The position numbers and the translations under genes are program-made. This document shows, piece by piece, positions 1 through 13,300 of a stretch of DNA of 64,000 nucleotides. The DNA is taken from positions 12,501 to 76,500 of the forward strand of contig OU696578.1 of NCBI GenBank assembly GCA_916048095.2, written 5' to 3'. The first letter of the stretch is position 1. Every line of letters begins with the position of its first letter. The notes under the pieces are model-generated. The model worked only from the letters and a program-made list of their open reading frames with translations. It was not told the DNA's origin and did not search any database. Source of the DNA: Sacculina carcini (taxonomy: Eukaryota; Arthropoda; Thecostraca; Sacculinidae).

Positions 1-2409
1 CTTAGGTAACACTTGGGGTACACTTAGGTAACACTTAGGTAACACTTAGGTAACACTTAGGTAACACTTAGGTAACACTTAGGTAACACTTAGGGCACAC
101 TTAGGTAACACTTAGGTAACACTTAGGTAACACTTAGGTAACACTTAGGTAACACTTAGGTAACACTTAGGTAACACTTAGGGTACACTTAGGTAACACT
201 TAGGGCACACTTAGGTAACACTTAGGTAACACTGAGGGTACACTTAGGTAACACTTAGGGCACACTTAGGTAACACTTAGGGCACACTTAGGTAACACTT
301 AGGGCATACTTAGGTAACACTTAGGGCACACTTAGGTAACACTTAGGGCACACTTAGGTAACACTTAGGTAACACTTAGGTAACACTTAGGTAACACTTA
401 GGGCACACTTAGGTAACACTTAGGGCACACTTAGGTAACACTTAGGTAACACTTAGGTAACACTTAGGTAACACTTAGGGCACACTTAGGTAGCACTTAG
501 GGCACACTTAGGTAACACTTAGGGCACACTTAGGTAACACTTAGGGCACACTTAGGTAGCACTTAGGGCACACTTAGGGCACACTTAGGGCACACTTAGG
601 TAACACTTAGGTAACACTTAGGACACACTTAGGTAACACTTAGGGCACACTTAGGTAACACTTAGGGCATACTTAGGTAACACTTAGGGCACACTTAGGT
701 AACACTTAGGGCACACTTAGGTAACACTTAGGGCACACTTAGGTAACACTTAGGGCACACTTAGGTAACACTTAGGGCACACTTAGGTAACACTTAGGGC
801 ACACTTAGGTAACACTTAGGGCACACTTAGGTAACACTTAGGTAACACTTAGGGCACACTTAGGTAACACTTAGGGCACACTTAGGTAACACTTAGGTAA
901 CACTTAGGTAACACTTAGGGCACACTTAGGGCACACTTAGGTAACACTTAGGGCACACTTAGGGCACACTTAGGTAACACTTAGGGCACACTTAGGCAAC
1001 ACTTAGGGCATACTTAGGTAACACTTAGGGCACACTTAGGTAACACTTAGGGTACACTTAGGTAACACTTAGGGTACACTTAGGTAACACTTAGGGCACA
1101 CTTATGTAACACTTAGGGCACACTTAGGTAACACTTAGGTCACACTTAGGTAACACTTAGGGCATACTTAGGTAAAACTTAGGGCACACTTAGGTAACAC
1201 TTAGGGCACACTTAGGGCACACTTAGGGCACACTTAGGTAACACTTAGGTAACACTTAGGACACACTTAGGTAACACTTAGGGCACAATTAGGTAACACT
1301 TAGGGCATACTTAGGTAACACTTAGGGCACACTTAGGTAACACTTAGGGCACACTTAGGTAACACTTAGGTAACACTTAGGGCACACTTAGGTAACACTT
1401 AGGGCACACTTAGGTAACACTTAGGGCACACTTACGTAACACTTAGGTAACACTTAGGTAACACTTAGGTAACACTTAGGGCACACTTAGGTAACACTTA
1501 GGTAACACTTAGGTAACACTTAGGGCACACTTAGGTAACACTTAGGGCACACTTAGGTAACACTTAGGGCACACTTAGGTAACACTTAGGGCACACTTAG
1601 GTAACACTTAGGGCACACTTAGGGCACACTTAGGTAACACTTAGGGCACACTTAGGTAACACTTAGGGCACACTTAGGTAACACTTAGGGCACACTTAGG
1701 TAACACTTAGGTAACACTTAGGGCACACTTAGGTAACACTTAGGGCACACTTAGGTAACACTTAGGGCACACTTAGGGCACACTTAGGGCACACTTAGGT
1801 AACACTTAGGTAACACTTAGGACACACTTAGGTAACACTTAGGGCACAATTAGGTAACACTTAGGGCATACTTAGGTAACACTTAGGGCACACTTAGGTA
1901 ACACTTAGGGCACACTTAGGTAACACTTAGGGCACACTTAGGTAACACTTAGGGCACACTTAGGTAACACTTAGGGCACACTTAGGTAACACTTAGGGCA
2001 CACTTAGGTAACACTTAGGGCACACTTAGGTAACACTTAGGTAACACTTAGGGCACACTTAGGTAACACTTAGGGCACACTTAGGTAACACTTAGGGCAC
2101 ACTTAGGTAACACTTAGGTAACACTTAGGTAACACTTAGGTAACACTTAGGTAACACTTAGGGCACACTTAGGTAACACTTAGGGCACACTTAGGTAACA
2201 CTTAGGTAACACTTAGGGCACACTTAGGTAACACTTAGGTAACACTTAGGTAACACTTAGGTAACACTTAGGTAACACTTAGGGTACACTTAGGTAACAC
2301 TTAGGGCTCACTTAGGTAACACTTAGGGCATACTTAGGTAACACTTAGGGCACACTTAGGTAACACTTAGGTAACACTTAGGGTACACTTAGGTAACACT
2401 TAGGGCACA

Positions 2410-2740
2410 CTTACGTAACACTTAGGTAACACTTAGGTAACACTTAGGGCACACTTAGGTAACACTTAGGTAACACTTAGGTAACACTTAGGGCACACTT
2501 AGGTAACACTTAGGGCACACTTACGTAACACTTAGGTAACACTTAGGTAACACTTAGGGCACACTTAGGTAACACTTAGGTAACACTTAGGTAACACTTA
2601 GGGCACACTTAGGTAACACTTAGGGCACACTTACGTAACACTTAGGTAACACTTAGGTAACACTTAGGTAACACTTAGGGCACACTTAGGTAACACTTAG
2701 GTAACACTTAGGTAACACTTAGGGCACACTTAGGTAACAC
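2410..2740. repeat. 110-bp decamer sub-repeat (three copies), representative
   Basis: The CpG-containing unit cttacgtaaca recurs at 2410, 2520 and 2630, exactly 110 bp (10 monomers) apart, in the order cttacgtaaca, A, A, B, A, A, A, B, A, B. The same triplet with the same 110-bp spacing appears at 16479/16589/16699 and 27847/27957/28067. Expanded versions with a 220-bp first gap appear at 46899/47119/47229/47339 and 60594/60814/60924/61034. It is an intermediate level between the 22-bp dimer and the kilobase blocks. Confidence 0.85.
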
Positions 2741-4169
2741 TTAGGGCACACTTAGGTAACACTTAGGGCACACTTAGGTAACACTTAGGGCACACTTAGG
2801 TAACACTTAGGGCACACTTAGGGTACACTTAGGGCACACTTAGGTCACACTTAGGTAACACTTAGGGCACACTTAGGTAACACTTAGGTAACACTTAGGG
2901 CACACTTAGGTAACACTTAGGGCACACTTAGGTAACACTTAGGGCACACTTAGGTAACACTTAGGGCACACTTAGGTAACACTTAGGGCAAACTTAGGTA
3001 ACACTTAGGGCACACTTAGGTAACACTTAGGGCACACTTAGGTAACACTTAGGGCACACTTAGGTAACACTTAGGTAACACTTAGGTAACACTTAGGTAA
3101 CACTTAGGTAACACTTGGGGTACACTTAGGTAACACTTAGGTAACACTTAGGTAACACTTAGGTAACACTTAGGTAACACTTAGGTAACACTTAGGGCAC
3201 ACTTAGGTAACACTTAGGTAACACTTAGGTAACACTTAGGTAACACTTAGGTAACACTTAGGTAACACTTAGGTAACACTTAGGGTACACTTAGGTAACA
3301 CTTAGGGCACACTTAGGTAACACTTAGGTAACACTGAGGGTACACTTAGGTAACACTTAGGGCACACTTAGGTAACACTTAGGGCACACTTAGGTAACAC
3401 TTAGGGCATACTTAGGTAACACTTAGGGCACACTTAGGTAACACTTAGGGCACACTTAGGTAACACTTAGGTAACACTTAGGTAACACTTAGGTAACACT
3501 TAGGGCACACTTAGGTAGCACTTAGGGCACACTTAGGTAACACTTAGGGCACACTTAGGTAACACTTAGGGCACACTTAGGTAGCACTTAGGGCACACTT
3601 AGGGCACACTTAGGGCACACTTAGGTAACACTTAGGTAACACTTAGGACACACTTAGGTAACACTTAGGGCACACTTAGGTAACACTTAGGGCATACTTA
3701 GGTAACACTTAGGGCACACTTAGGTAACACTTAGGGCACACTTAGGTAACACTTAGGGCACACTTAGGTAACACTTAGGGCACACTTAGGTAACACTTAG
3801 GGCACACTTAGGTAACACTTAGGGCACACTTAGGTAACACTTAGGGCACACTTAGGTAACACTTAGGTAACACTTAGGGCACACTTAGGTAACACTTAGG
3901 GCACACTTAGGTAACACTTAGGTAACACTTAGGTAACACTTAGGGCACACTTAGGGCACACTTAGGTAACACTTAGGTAACACTTAGGGCACACTTAGGC
4001 AACACTTAGGGCATACTTAGGTAACACTTAGGGCACACTTAGGTAACACTTAGGGTACACTTAGGTAACACTTAGGGTACACTTAGGTAACACTTAGGGT
4101 ACACTTAGGTAACACTTAGGGCACACTTAGGTAACACTTAGGGCACACTTAGGTAACACTTAGGGCACA

Positions 4170-6000
4170 CGTAGGTAACACTTAGGGCACACGTAGGTAA
4201 CACTTAGGGCACACTTAGGTAACACTTAGGGCACACTTAGGTAACACTTAGGTAACACTTAGGGCACACGTAGGTAACACTTAGGGCACACTTAGGTAAC
4301 ACTTAGGGCACACTTAGGTAACACTTAGGTAACACTTAGGGCACACTTAGGTAACACTTAGGGCACACTTAGGTAACACTTAGGGCACACTTAGGTAACA
4401 CTTAGGGCACACTTAGGTAACACTTAGGGCACACTTAGGTAACACTTAGGGCACACTTAGGTAACACTTAGGTAACACTTAGGTAACACTTAGGTAACAC
4501 TTAGGTAACACTTAGGTAACACTTAGGTAACACTTAGGGTACACTTAGGTAACACTTAGGTAACACTTAGGTAACACTTAGGTAACACTTAGGTAACACT
4601 TAGGTAACACTTAAGTAACACTTAGGGTACACTTAGGTAACACTTAGGGCACATTTAGGTAACACTTAGGGCACACTTAGGCAACACTTAGGGCATACTT
4701 AGGTAACACTTAGGGCACACTTAGGTAACACTTAGGGCACACTTAGGTAACACTTAGGGCATACTTAGGTAACACTTAGGGCACACTTAGGTAACACTTA
4801 GGGCACACTTAGGTAACACTTAGGGTACACTTAGGTAACACTTAGGGCACACTTAGGTAACACTTAGGGCACACTTAGGCAACACTTAGGGCATACTTAG
4901 GCAACACTTAGGGCATACTTAGGTAACACTTAGGGCACACTTAGGTAACACTTAGGGCACACTTAGGTAACACTTAGGGCACACTTAGGTAACACTTAGG
5001 GCACAATTAGGTAACACTTAGGTAACACTTAGGTAACACTTAGGTAACACTTAGGTAACACTTAGGTAACACTTAGGGTACACTTAGGTAACACTTAGGG
5101 CACACTTAGGTAACACTTAGGGCACACTTAGGTAACACTTAGGGCATACTTAGGTAACACTTAGGGCACACTTAGGTAACACTTAGGGCACACTTAGGTA
5201 ACACTTAGGGTACACTTAGGTAACACTTAGGGCACACTTAGGTAACACTTAGGGCACACTTAGGCAACACTTAGGGCATACTTAGGTAACACTTAGGGCA
5301 CACTTAGGTAACACTTAGGGCACACTTAGGTAACACTTAGGGCACACTTAGGTAACACTTAGGGCACACTTAGGTAACACTTAGGGCACACTTAGGGCAC
5401 ACTTAGGTAACACTTAGGGCACACTTAGGGCACACTTAGGTAACACTTAGGGCACACTGAGGTAACACTTAGGGCACACTTAGGTAACACTTAGGTAACA
5501 CTTGGGTAACGCTTAGGTAACACTTAGGTAACACTTAGGTAACACTTAGGTAACACTTAGGGTAAACTTAGGTACCACTTAGGGCACACTTAGGTAACAC
5601 TTAGGGCACACTTAGGCAACACTTAGGGCATACTTAGGTAACACTTAGGGCACACTTAGGTAACACTTAGGGCACACTTAGGTAACACTTAGGGCACACT
5701 TAGGTAACACTTAGGGCACACTTAGGTAACACTTAGGTAACACTTAGGTAACACTTAGGTAACACTTAGGGTACACTTAGGTAACACTTAGGGCACACTT
5801 AGGTAACACTTAGGGCACACTTAGGTAACACTTAGGGCACACGTAGGTAACACTTAGGGCACACGTAGGTAACACTTAGGGCACACTTAGGTAACACTTA
5901 GGGCACACTTAGGTAACACTTAGGTAACACTTAGGGCACACGTAGGTAACACTTAGGGCACACTTAGGTAACACTTAGGGCACACTTAGGTAACACTTAG
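4170..6000. repeat. 1672-bp internal duplication marked by cgtaggtaaca units
   Basis: The unusual unit cgtaggtaaca occurs at 4170, 4192 and 4269 and again at 5842, 5864 and 5941. Each pair is 1672 bp (152 units) apart with matching surrounding monomer order. I did not see this variant elsewhere in the window, so this is a local duplication confined to the left end of the array. Confidence 0.75.
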
Positions 6001-7899
6001 GTAACACTTAGGGCACACTTAGGTAACACTTAGGGCACACTTAGGTAACACTTAGGGCACACTTAGGTAACACTTAGGGCACACTTAGGTAACACTTAGG
6101 GCACACTTAGGTAACACTTAGGGCACACTTAGGTAACACTTAGGTAACACTTAGGTAACACTTAGGTAACACTTAGGTAACACTTAGGTAACACTTAGGT
6201 AACACTTAGGGTACACTTAGGTAACACTTAGGTAACACTTAGGTAACACTTAGGTAACACTTAGGGCACACTTAGGTAACACTTAGGTAACACTTAGGTA
6301 ACACTTAGGTAACACTTAGGTAACACTTAGGTAACACTTAGGTAACACTTAGGGTACACTTAGGTAACACTTAGGGCACACTTAGGTAACACTTAGGTAA
6401 CACTGAGGGTACACTTAGGTAACACTTAGGGCACACTTAGGTAACACTTAGGGCACACTTAGGTAACACTTAGGGCATACTTAGGTAACACTTAGGGCAC
6501 ACTTAGGTAACACTTAGGGCACACTTAGGTAACACTTAGGTAACACTTAGGTAACACTTAGGTAACACTTAGGGCACACTTAGGTAGCACTTAGGGCACA
6601 CTTAGGTAACACTTAGGGCACACTTAGGTAACACTTAGGGCACACTTAGGTAGCACTTAGGGCACACTTAGGGCACACTTAGGGCACACTTAGGTAACAC
6701 TTAGGTAACACTTAGGACACACTTAGGTAACACTTAGGGCACACTTAGGTAACACTTAGGGCATACTTAGGTAACACTTAGGGCACACTTAGGTAACACT
6801 TAGGGCACACTTAGGTAACACTTAGGGCACACTTAGGTAACACTTAGGGCACACTTAGGTAACACTTAGGGCACACTTAGGTAACACTTAGGGCACACTT
6901 AGGTAACACTTAGGGCACACTTAGGTAACACTTAGGTAACACTTAGGGCACACTTAGGTAACACTTAGGGCACACTTAGGTAACACTTAGGTAACACTTA
7001 GGTAACACTTAGGGCACACTTAGGGCACACTTAGGTAACACTTAGGGCACACTTAGGGCACACTTAGGTAACACTTAGGGCACACTTAGGCAACACTTAG
7101 GGCATACTTAGGTAACACTTAGGGCACACTTAGGTAACACTTAGGGTACACTTAGGTAACACTTAGGGTACACTTAGGTAACACTTAGGGCACACTTATG
7201 TAACACTTAGGGCACACTTAGGTAACACTTAGGTCACACTTAGGTAACACTTAGGGCATACTTAGGTAAAACTTAGGGCACACTTAGGTAACACTTAGGG
7301 CACACTTAGGGCACACTTAGGGCACACTTAGGTAACACTTAGGTAACACTTAGGACACACTTAGGTAACACTTAGGGCACAATTAGGTAACACTTAGGGC
7401 ATACTTAGGTAACACTTAGGGCACACTTAGGTAACACTTAGGGCACACTTAGGTAACACTTAGGTAACACTTAGGGCACACTTAGGTAACACTTAGGGCA
7501 CACTTAGGTAACACTTAGGGCACACTTACGTAACACTTAGGTAACACTTAGGTAACACTTAGGTAACACTTAGGGCACACTTAGGTAACACTTAGGTAAC
7601 ACTTAGGTAACACTTAGGGCACACTTAGGTAACACTTAGGGCACACTTAGGTAACACTTAGGGCACACTTAGGTAACACTTAGGGCACACTTAGGTAACA
7701 CTTAGGGCACACTTAGGGCACACTTAGGTAACACTTAGGGCACACTTAGGTAACACTTAGGGCACACTTAGGTAACACTTAGGGCACACTTAGGTAACAC
7801 TTAGGTAACACTTAGGGCACACTTAGGTAACACTTAGGGCACACTTAGGTAACACTTAGGGCACACTTAGGTAACACTTAGGGCACACTTAGGGCACAC

Positions 7900-10300
7900 T
7901 TAGGGCACACTTAGGTAACACTTAGGTAACACTTAGGACACACTTAGGTAACACTTAGGGCACAATTAGGTAACACTTAGGGCATACTTAGGTAACACTT
8001 AGGGCACACTTAGGTAACACTTAGGGCACACTTAGGTAACACTTAGGGCACACTTAGGTAACACTTAGGGCACACTTAGGTAACACTTAGGGCACACTTA
8101 GGTAACACTTAGGGCACACTTAGGTAACACTTAGGGCACACTTAGGTAACACTTAGGTAACACTTAGGGCACACTTAGGTAACACTTAGGGCACACTTAG
8201 GTAACACTTAGGTAACACTTAGGTAACACTTAGGGCACACTTAGGGCACACTTAGGTAACACTTAGGGCACACTTAGGGCACACTTAGGTAACACTTAGG
8301 GCACACTGAGGTAACACTTAGGGCACACTTAGGTAACACTTAGGTAACACTTAGGTAACACTTAAGTAACACTTAGGGTACACTTAGATAACACTTAGGG
8401 CACATTTAGGTAACACTTAGGGCACACTTAGGCAACACTTAGGGCATACTTAGGTAACACTTAGGGCACACTTAGGTAACACTTAGGGCACACTTAGGTA
8501 ACACTTAGGGCACACTTAGGTAACACTTAGGGCACACTTAGGTAACACTTAGGTAACACTTAGGTAACACTTAGGTAACACTTAGGTAACACTTAGGTAA
8601 CACTTAGGGTACACTTAGGTAACACTTAGGGTACACTTAGGTAACACTTAGGGCACACTTAGGTAACACTTAGGGCACACTTAGGTAACACTTAGGGCAT
8701 ACTTAGGTAACACTTAGGGCACACTTAGGTAACACTTAGGGCACACTTAGGTAACACTTAGGGTACACTTAGGTAACACTTAGGGCACACTTAGGTAACA
8801 CTTAGGGCACACTTAGGTAACACTTAGGGCACACTTAGGGCACACTTAGGTAACACTTAGGGCACACTGAGGTAACACTTAGGGCACACTTAGGTAACAC
8901 TTAGGGCACACTTAGGTAACACTTAGGTAACACTTAGGGCATACTTGGGTAACACTTAGGGCACACTTAGGGCACACTTAGGTAACACTTAGGGCACACT
9001 GAGGTAACACTTAGGGCACACTTAGGTAACACTTAGGGCACACTTAGGTAACACTTAAGGCACACTTAGGTAACACTTAGGGCACACTTAGGTAACACTT
9101 AGGGTACACTTAGGTAACACTTAGGGCACACTTATGTAACACTTAGGGCACACTTAGGTAACACTTAGGTCACACTTAGGTAACACTTAGGGCATACTTA
9201 GGTAAAACTTAGGGCACACTTAGGTAACACTTAGGGCACACTTAGGGCACACTTAGGTAACACTTAGGGCACACTTAGGTAACACTTAGGTAACACTTAG
9301 GTAACACTTAGGTAACACTTAGGGCACACTTAGGTAGCACTTGGGGCACACTTAGGTAACACTTAGGGCACACTTAGGTAACACTTAGGGCACACTTAGG
9401 TAGCACTTAGGGCACACTTAGGGCACACTTAGGGCACACTTAGGTAACACTTAGGGCACACTTAGGTAACACTTAGGGCACACTTAGGTAACACTTAGGG
9501 CACACTTAGGTAAAACTTAGGGCACACTTAGGTAACACTTAGGTAACACTTAGGTAACACTTAGGGCACACTTAGGTAACACTTAGGGCACACTTAGGTA
9601 ACACTTAGGTAACACTTAGGTAACACTTAGGGCACACTTAGGGCACACTTAGGTAACACTTAGGGCACACTTAGGGCACACTTAGGTAACACTTAGGTAA
9701 CACTTAGGTAACACTTAGGTAACACTTAAGTAACACTTAGGGTACACTTAGGTAACACTTAGGGCACATTTAGGTAACACTTAGGGCACACTTAGGCAAC
9801 ACTTAGGGCATACTTAGGTAACACTTAGGGCACACTTAGGTAACACTTAGGGCACATTTAGGTAACACTTAGGGCACACTTAGGTAACACTTAGGGCACA
9901 CTTAGGTAACACTTAGGTAACACTTAGGTAACACTTAGGTAACACTTAGGTAACACTTAGGTAACACTTAGGGTACACTTAGGTAACACTTAGGGCACAC
10001 TTAGGTAACACTTAGGGCACACTTAGGTAACACTTAGGGCATACTTAGGTAACACTTAGGGCACACTTAGGTAACACTTAGGGCACACTTAGGTAACACT
10101 TAGGGTACACTTAGGTAACACTTAGGGCACACTTAGGTAACACTTAGGGCACACTTAGGCAACACTTAGCGCATACTTAGGCAACACTTAGGGCATACTT
10201 AGGTAACACTTAGGGCACACTTAGGTAACACTTAGGGCACACTTAGGTAACACTTAGGGCACACTTAGGTAACACTTAGGGCACAATTAGGTAACACTTA
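7900..10300. repeat. Source-like segment related to 14.2-15.8 kb
   Basis: Rare units here have counterparts further right. cttagataaca at 8383 pairs with 14653, and cttgggtaaca at 8944 with 15214, both at an offset of 6270 bp (570 units). cttagcgcata at 10165 pairs with 15665 at an offset of 5500 bp (500 units). The change of offset means the right-hand copy lacks 770 bp (70 units) found here between about 8.99 and 9.77 kb, or that this copy gained them. Confidence 0.7.
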
Positions 10301-13300
10301 GGTAACACTTAGGTAACACTTAGGTAACACTTAGGGCACACTTAGGTAACACTTAGGGCACACTTAGGTAACACTTAGGTAACACTTAGGTAACACTTAG
10401 GTAACACTTAGGTAACACTTAGGTAACACTTAGGTAACACTTAGGTAACACTTAGGGTACACTTAGGTAACACTTAGGGCTCACTTAGGTAACACTTAGG
10501 GCATACTTAGGTAACACTTAGGGCACACTTAGGTAACACTTAGGTAACACTTAGGGTACACTTAGGTAACACTTAGGGCACACTTACGTAACACTTAGGT
10601 AACACTTAGGTAACACTTAGGGCACACTTAGGTAACACTTAGGTAACACTTAGGTAACACTTAGGGCACACTTAGGTAACACTTAGGGCACACTTACGTA
10701 ACACTTAGGTAACACTTAGGTAACACTTAGGTAACACTTAGGGCACACTTAGGTAACACTTAGGTAACACTTAGGTAACACTTAGGGCACACTTAGGTAA
10801 CACTTAGGGCACACTTACGTAACACTTAGGTAACACTTAGGTAACACTTAGGTAACACTTAGGGCACACTTAGGTAACACTTAGGTAACACTTAGGTAAC
10901 ACTTAGGGCACACTTAGGTAACACTTAGGGCACACTTAGGTAACACTTAGGGCACACTTAGGTAACACTTAGGGCACACTTAGGTAACACTTAGGGCACA
11001 CTTAGGGTACACTTAGGGCACACTTAGGTAACACTTAGGTAACACTTAGGGCACACTTAGGTAACACTTAGGGCACACTTAGGTAACACTTAGGGCACAC
11101 TTAGGTAACACTTAGGGCACACTTAGGTAACACTTAGGGCAAACTTAGGTAACACTTAGGGCACACTTAGGTAACACTTAGGGCACACTTAGGTAACACT
11201 TAGGGCACACTTAGGTAACACTTAGGTAACACTTAGGTAACACTTAGGTAACACTTAGGTAACACTTGGGGTACACTTAGGTAACACTTAGGTAACACTT
11301 AGGTAACACTTAGGTAACACTTAGGTAACACTTAGGTAACACTTAGGGCACACTTAGGTAACACTTAGGTAACACTTAGGTAACACTTAGGTAACACTTA
11401 GGTAACACTTAGGTAACACTTAGGTAACACTTAGGGTACACTTAGGTAACACTTAGGGCACACTTAGGTAACACTTAGGTAACACTGAGGGTACACTTAG
11501 GTAACACTTAGGGCACACTTAGGTAACACTTAGGGCACACTTAGGTAACACTTAGGGCATACTTAGGTAACACTTAGGGCACACTTAGGTAACACTTAGG
11601 GCACACTTAGGTAACACTTAGGTAACACTTAGGTAACACTTAGGTAACACTTAGGTAACACTTAGGGCACACTTAGGTAGCACTTAGGGCACACTTAGGT
11701 AACACTTAGGGCACACTTAGGTAACACTTAGGGCACACTTAGGTAGCACTTAGGGCACACTTAGGGCACACTTAGGGCACACTTAGGTAACACTTAGGTA
11801 ACACTTAGGACACACTTAGGTAACACTTAGGGCACACTTAGGTAACACTTAGGGCATACTTAGGTAACACTTAGGGCACACTTAGGTAACACTTAGGGCA
11901 CACTTAGGTAACACTTAGGGCACACTTAGGTAACACTTAGGGCACACTTAGGTAACACTTAGGGCACACTTAGGTAACACTTAGGGCACACTTAGGTAAC
12001 ACTTAGGGCACACTTAGGTAACACTTAGGTAACACTTAGGGCACACTTAGGTAACACTTAGGGCACACTTAGGTAACACTTAGGTAACACTTAGGTAACA
12101 CTTAGGGCACACTTAGGGCACACTTAGGTAACACTTAGGGCACACTTAGGGCACACTTAGGGCACACTTAGGTAACACTTAGGGCACACTTAGGCAACAC
12201 TTAGGGCATACTTAGGTAACACTTAGGGCACACTTAGGTAACACTTAGGGTACACTTAGGTAACACTTAGGGTACACTTAGGTAACACTTAGGGCACACT
12301 TATGTAACACTTAGGGCACACTTAGGTAACACTTAGGTCACACTTAGGTAACACTTAGGGCATACTTAGGTAAAACTTAGGGCACACTTAGGTAACACTT
12401 AGGGCACACTTAGGGCACACTTAGGGCACACTTAGGTAACACTTAGGTAACACTTAGGACACACTTAGGTAACACTTAGGGCACAATTAGGTAACACTTA
12501 GGGCATACTTAGGTAACACTTAGGGCACACTTAGGTAACACTTAGGGCACACTTAGGTAACACTTAGGGCACACTTAGGTAACACTTAGGGCATACTTAG
12601 GTAACACTTAGGGCACACTTAGGTAACACTTAGGGCACACTTAGGTAACACTTAGGGTACACTTAGGTAACACTTAGGGCACACTTAGGTAACACTTAGG
12701 GCACACTTAGGCAACACTTAGGGCATACTTAGGTAACACTTAGGGCACACTTAGGTAACACTTAGGTAACACTTAGGGCACACTTAGGTAACACTTAGGG
12801 CACACTTAGGTAACACTTAGGTAACACTTAGGTAACACTTAGGGCACACTTAGGGCACACTTAGGTAACACTTAGGGCACACTTAGGGCACACTTAGGTA
12901 ACACTTAGGGCACACTTAGGCAACACTTAGGGCATACTTAGGTAACACTTAGGGCACACTTAGGTAACACTTAGGGTACACTTAGGTAACACTTAGGGTA
13001 CACTTAGGTAACACTTAGGGCACACTTATGTAACACTTAGGGCACACTTAGGTAACACTTAGGTCACACTTAGGTAACACTTAGGGCATACTTAGGTAAA
13101 ACTTAGGGCACACTTAGGTAACACTTAGGGCACACTTAGGGCACACTTAGGGCACACTTAGGTAACACTTAGGTAACACTTAGGACACACTTAGGTAACA
13201 CTTAGGGCACAATTAGGTAACACTTAGGGCATACTTAGGTAACACTTAGGGCACACTTAGGTAACACTTAGGGCACACTTAGGTAACACTTAGGGCACAC

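Larger units (their letters stand above)
12..6200. repeat. Higher-order tandem blocks of about 3.1 kb, left end
   Basis: The landmark cttggggtaca at 12 recurs at 3114, and ctgagggtaca at 232 recurs at 3334, both 3102 bp (282 units) apart, with the same monomer order around them: six A units, one B, seven A, cttagggtaca, A, B, two A, ctgagggtaca. The pair of cttaggtagca units at 485 and 551 recurs at 3510 and 3576. That offset is 3025 bp, so whole units have been gained or lost inside the block. A third, more altered copy begins near 6205, with ctgagggtaca at 6403 and an offset of 3069 bp. A further copy starts near 11265. Confidence 0.85.
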
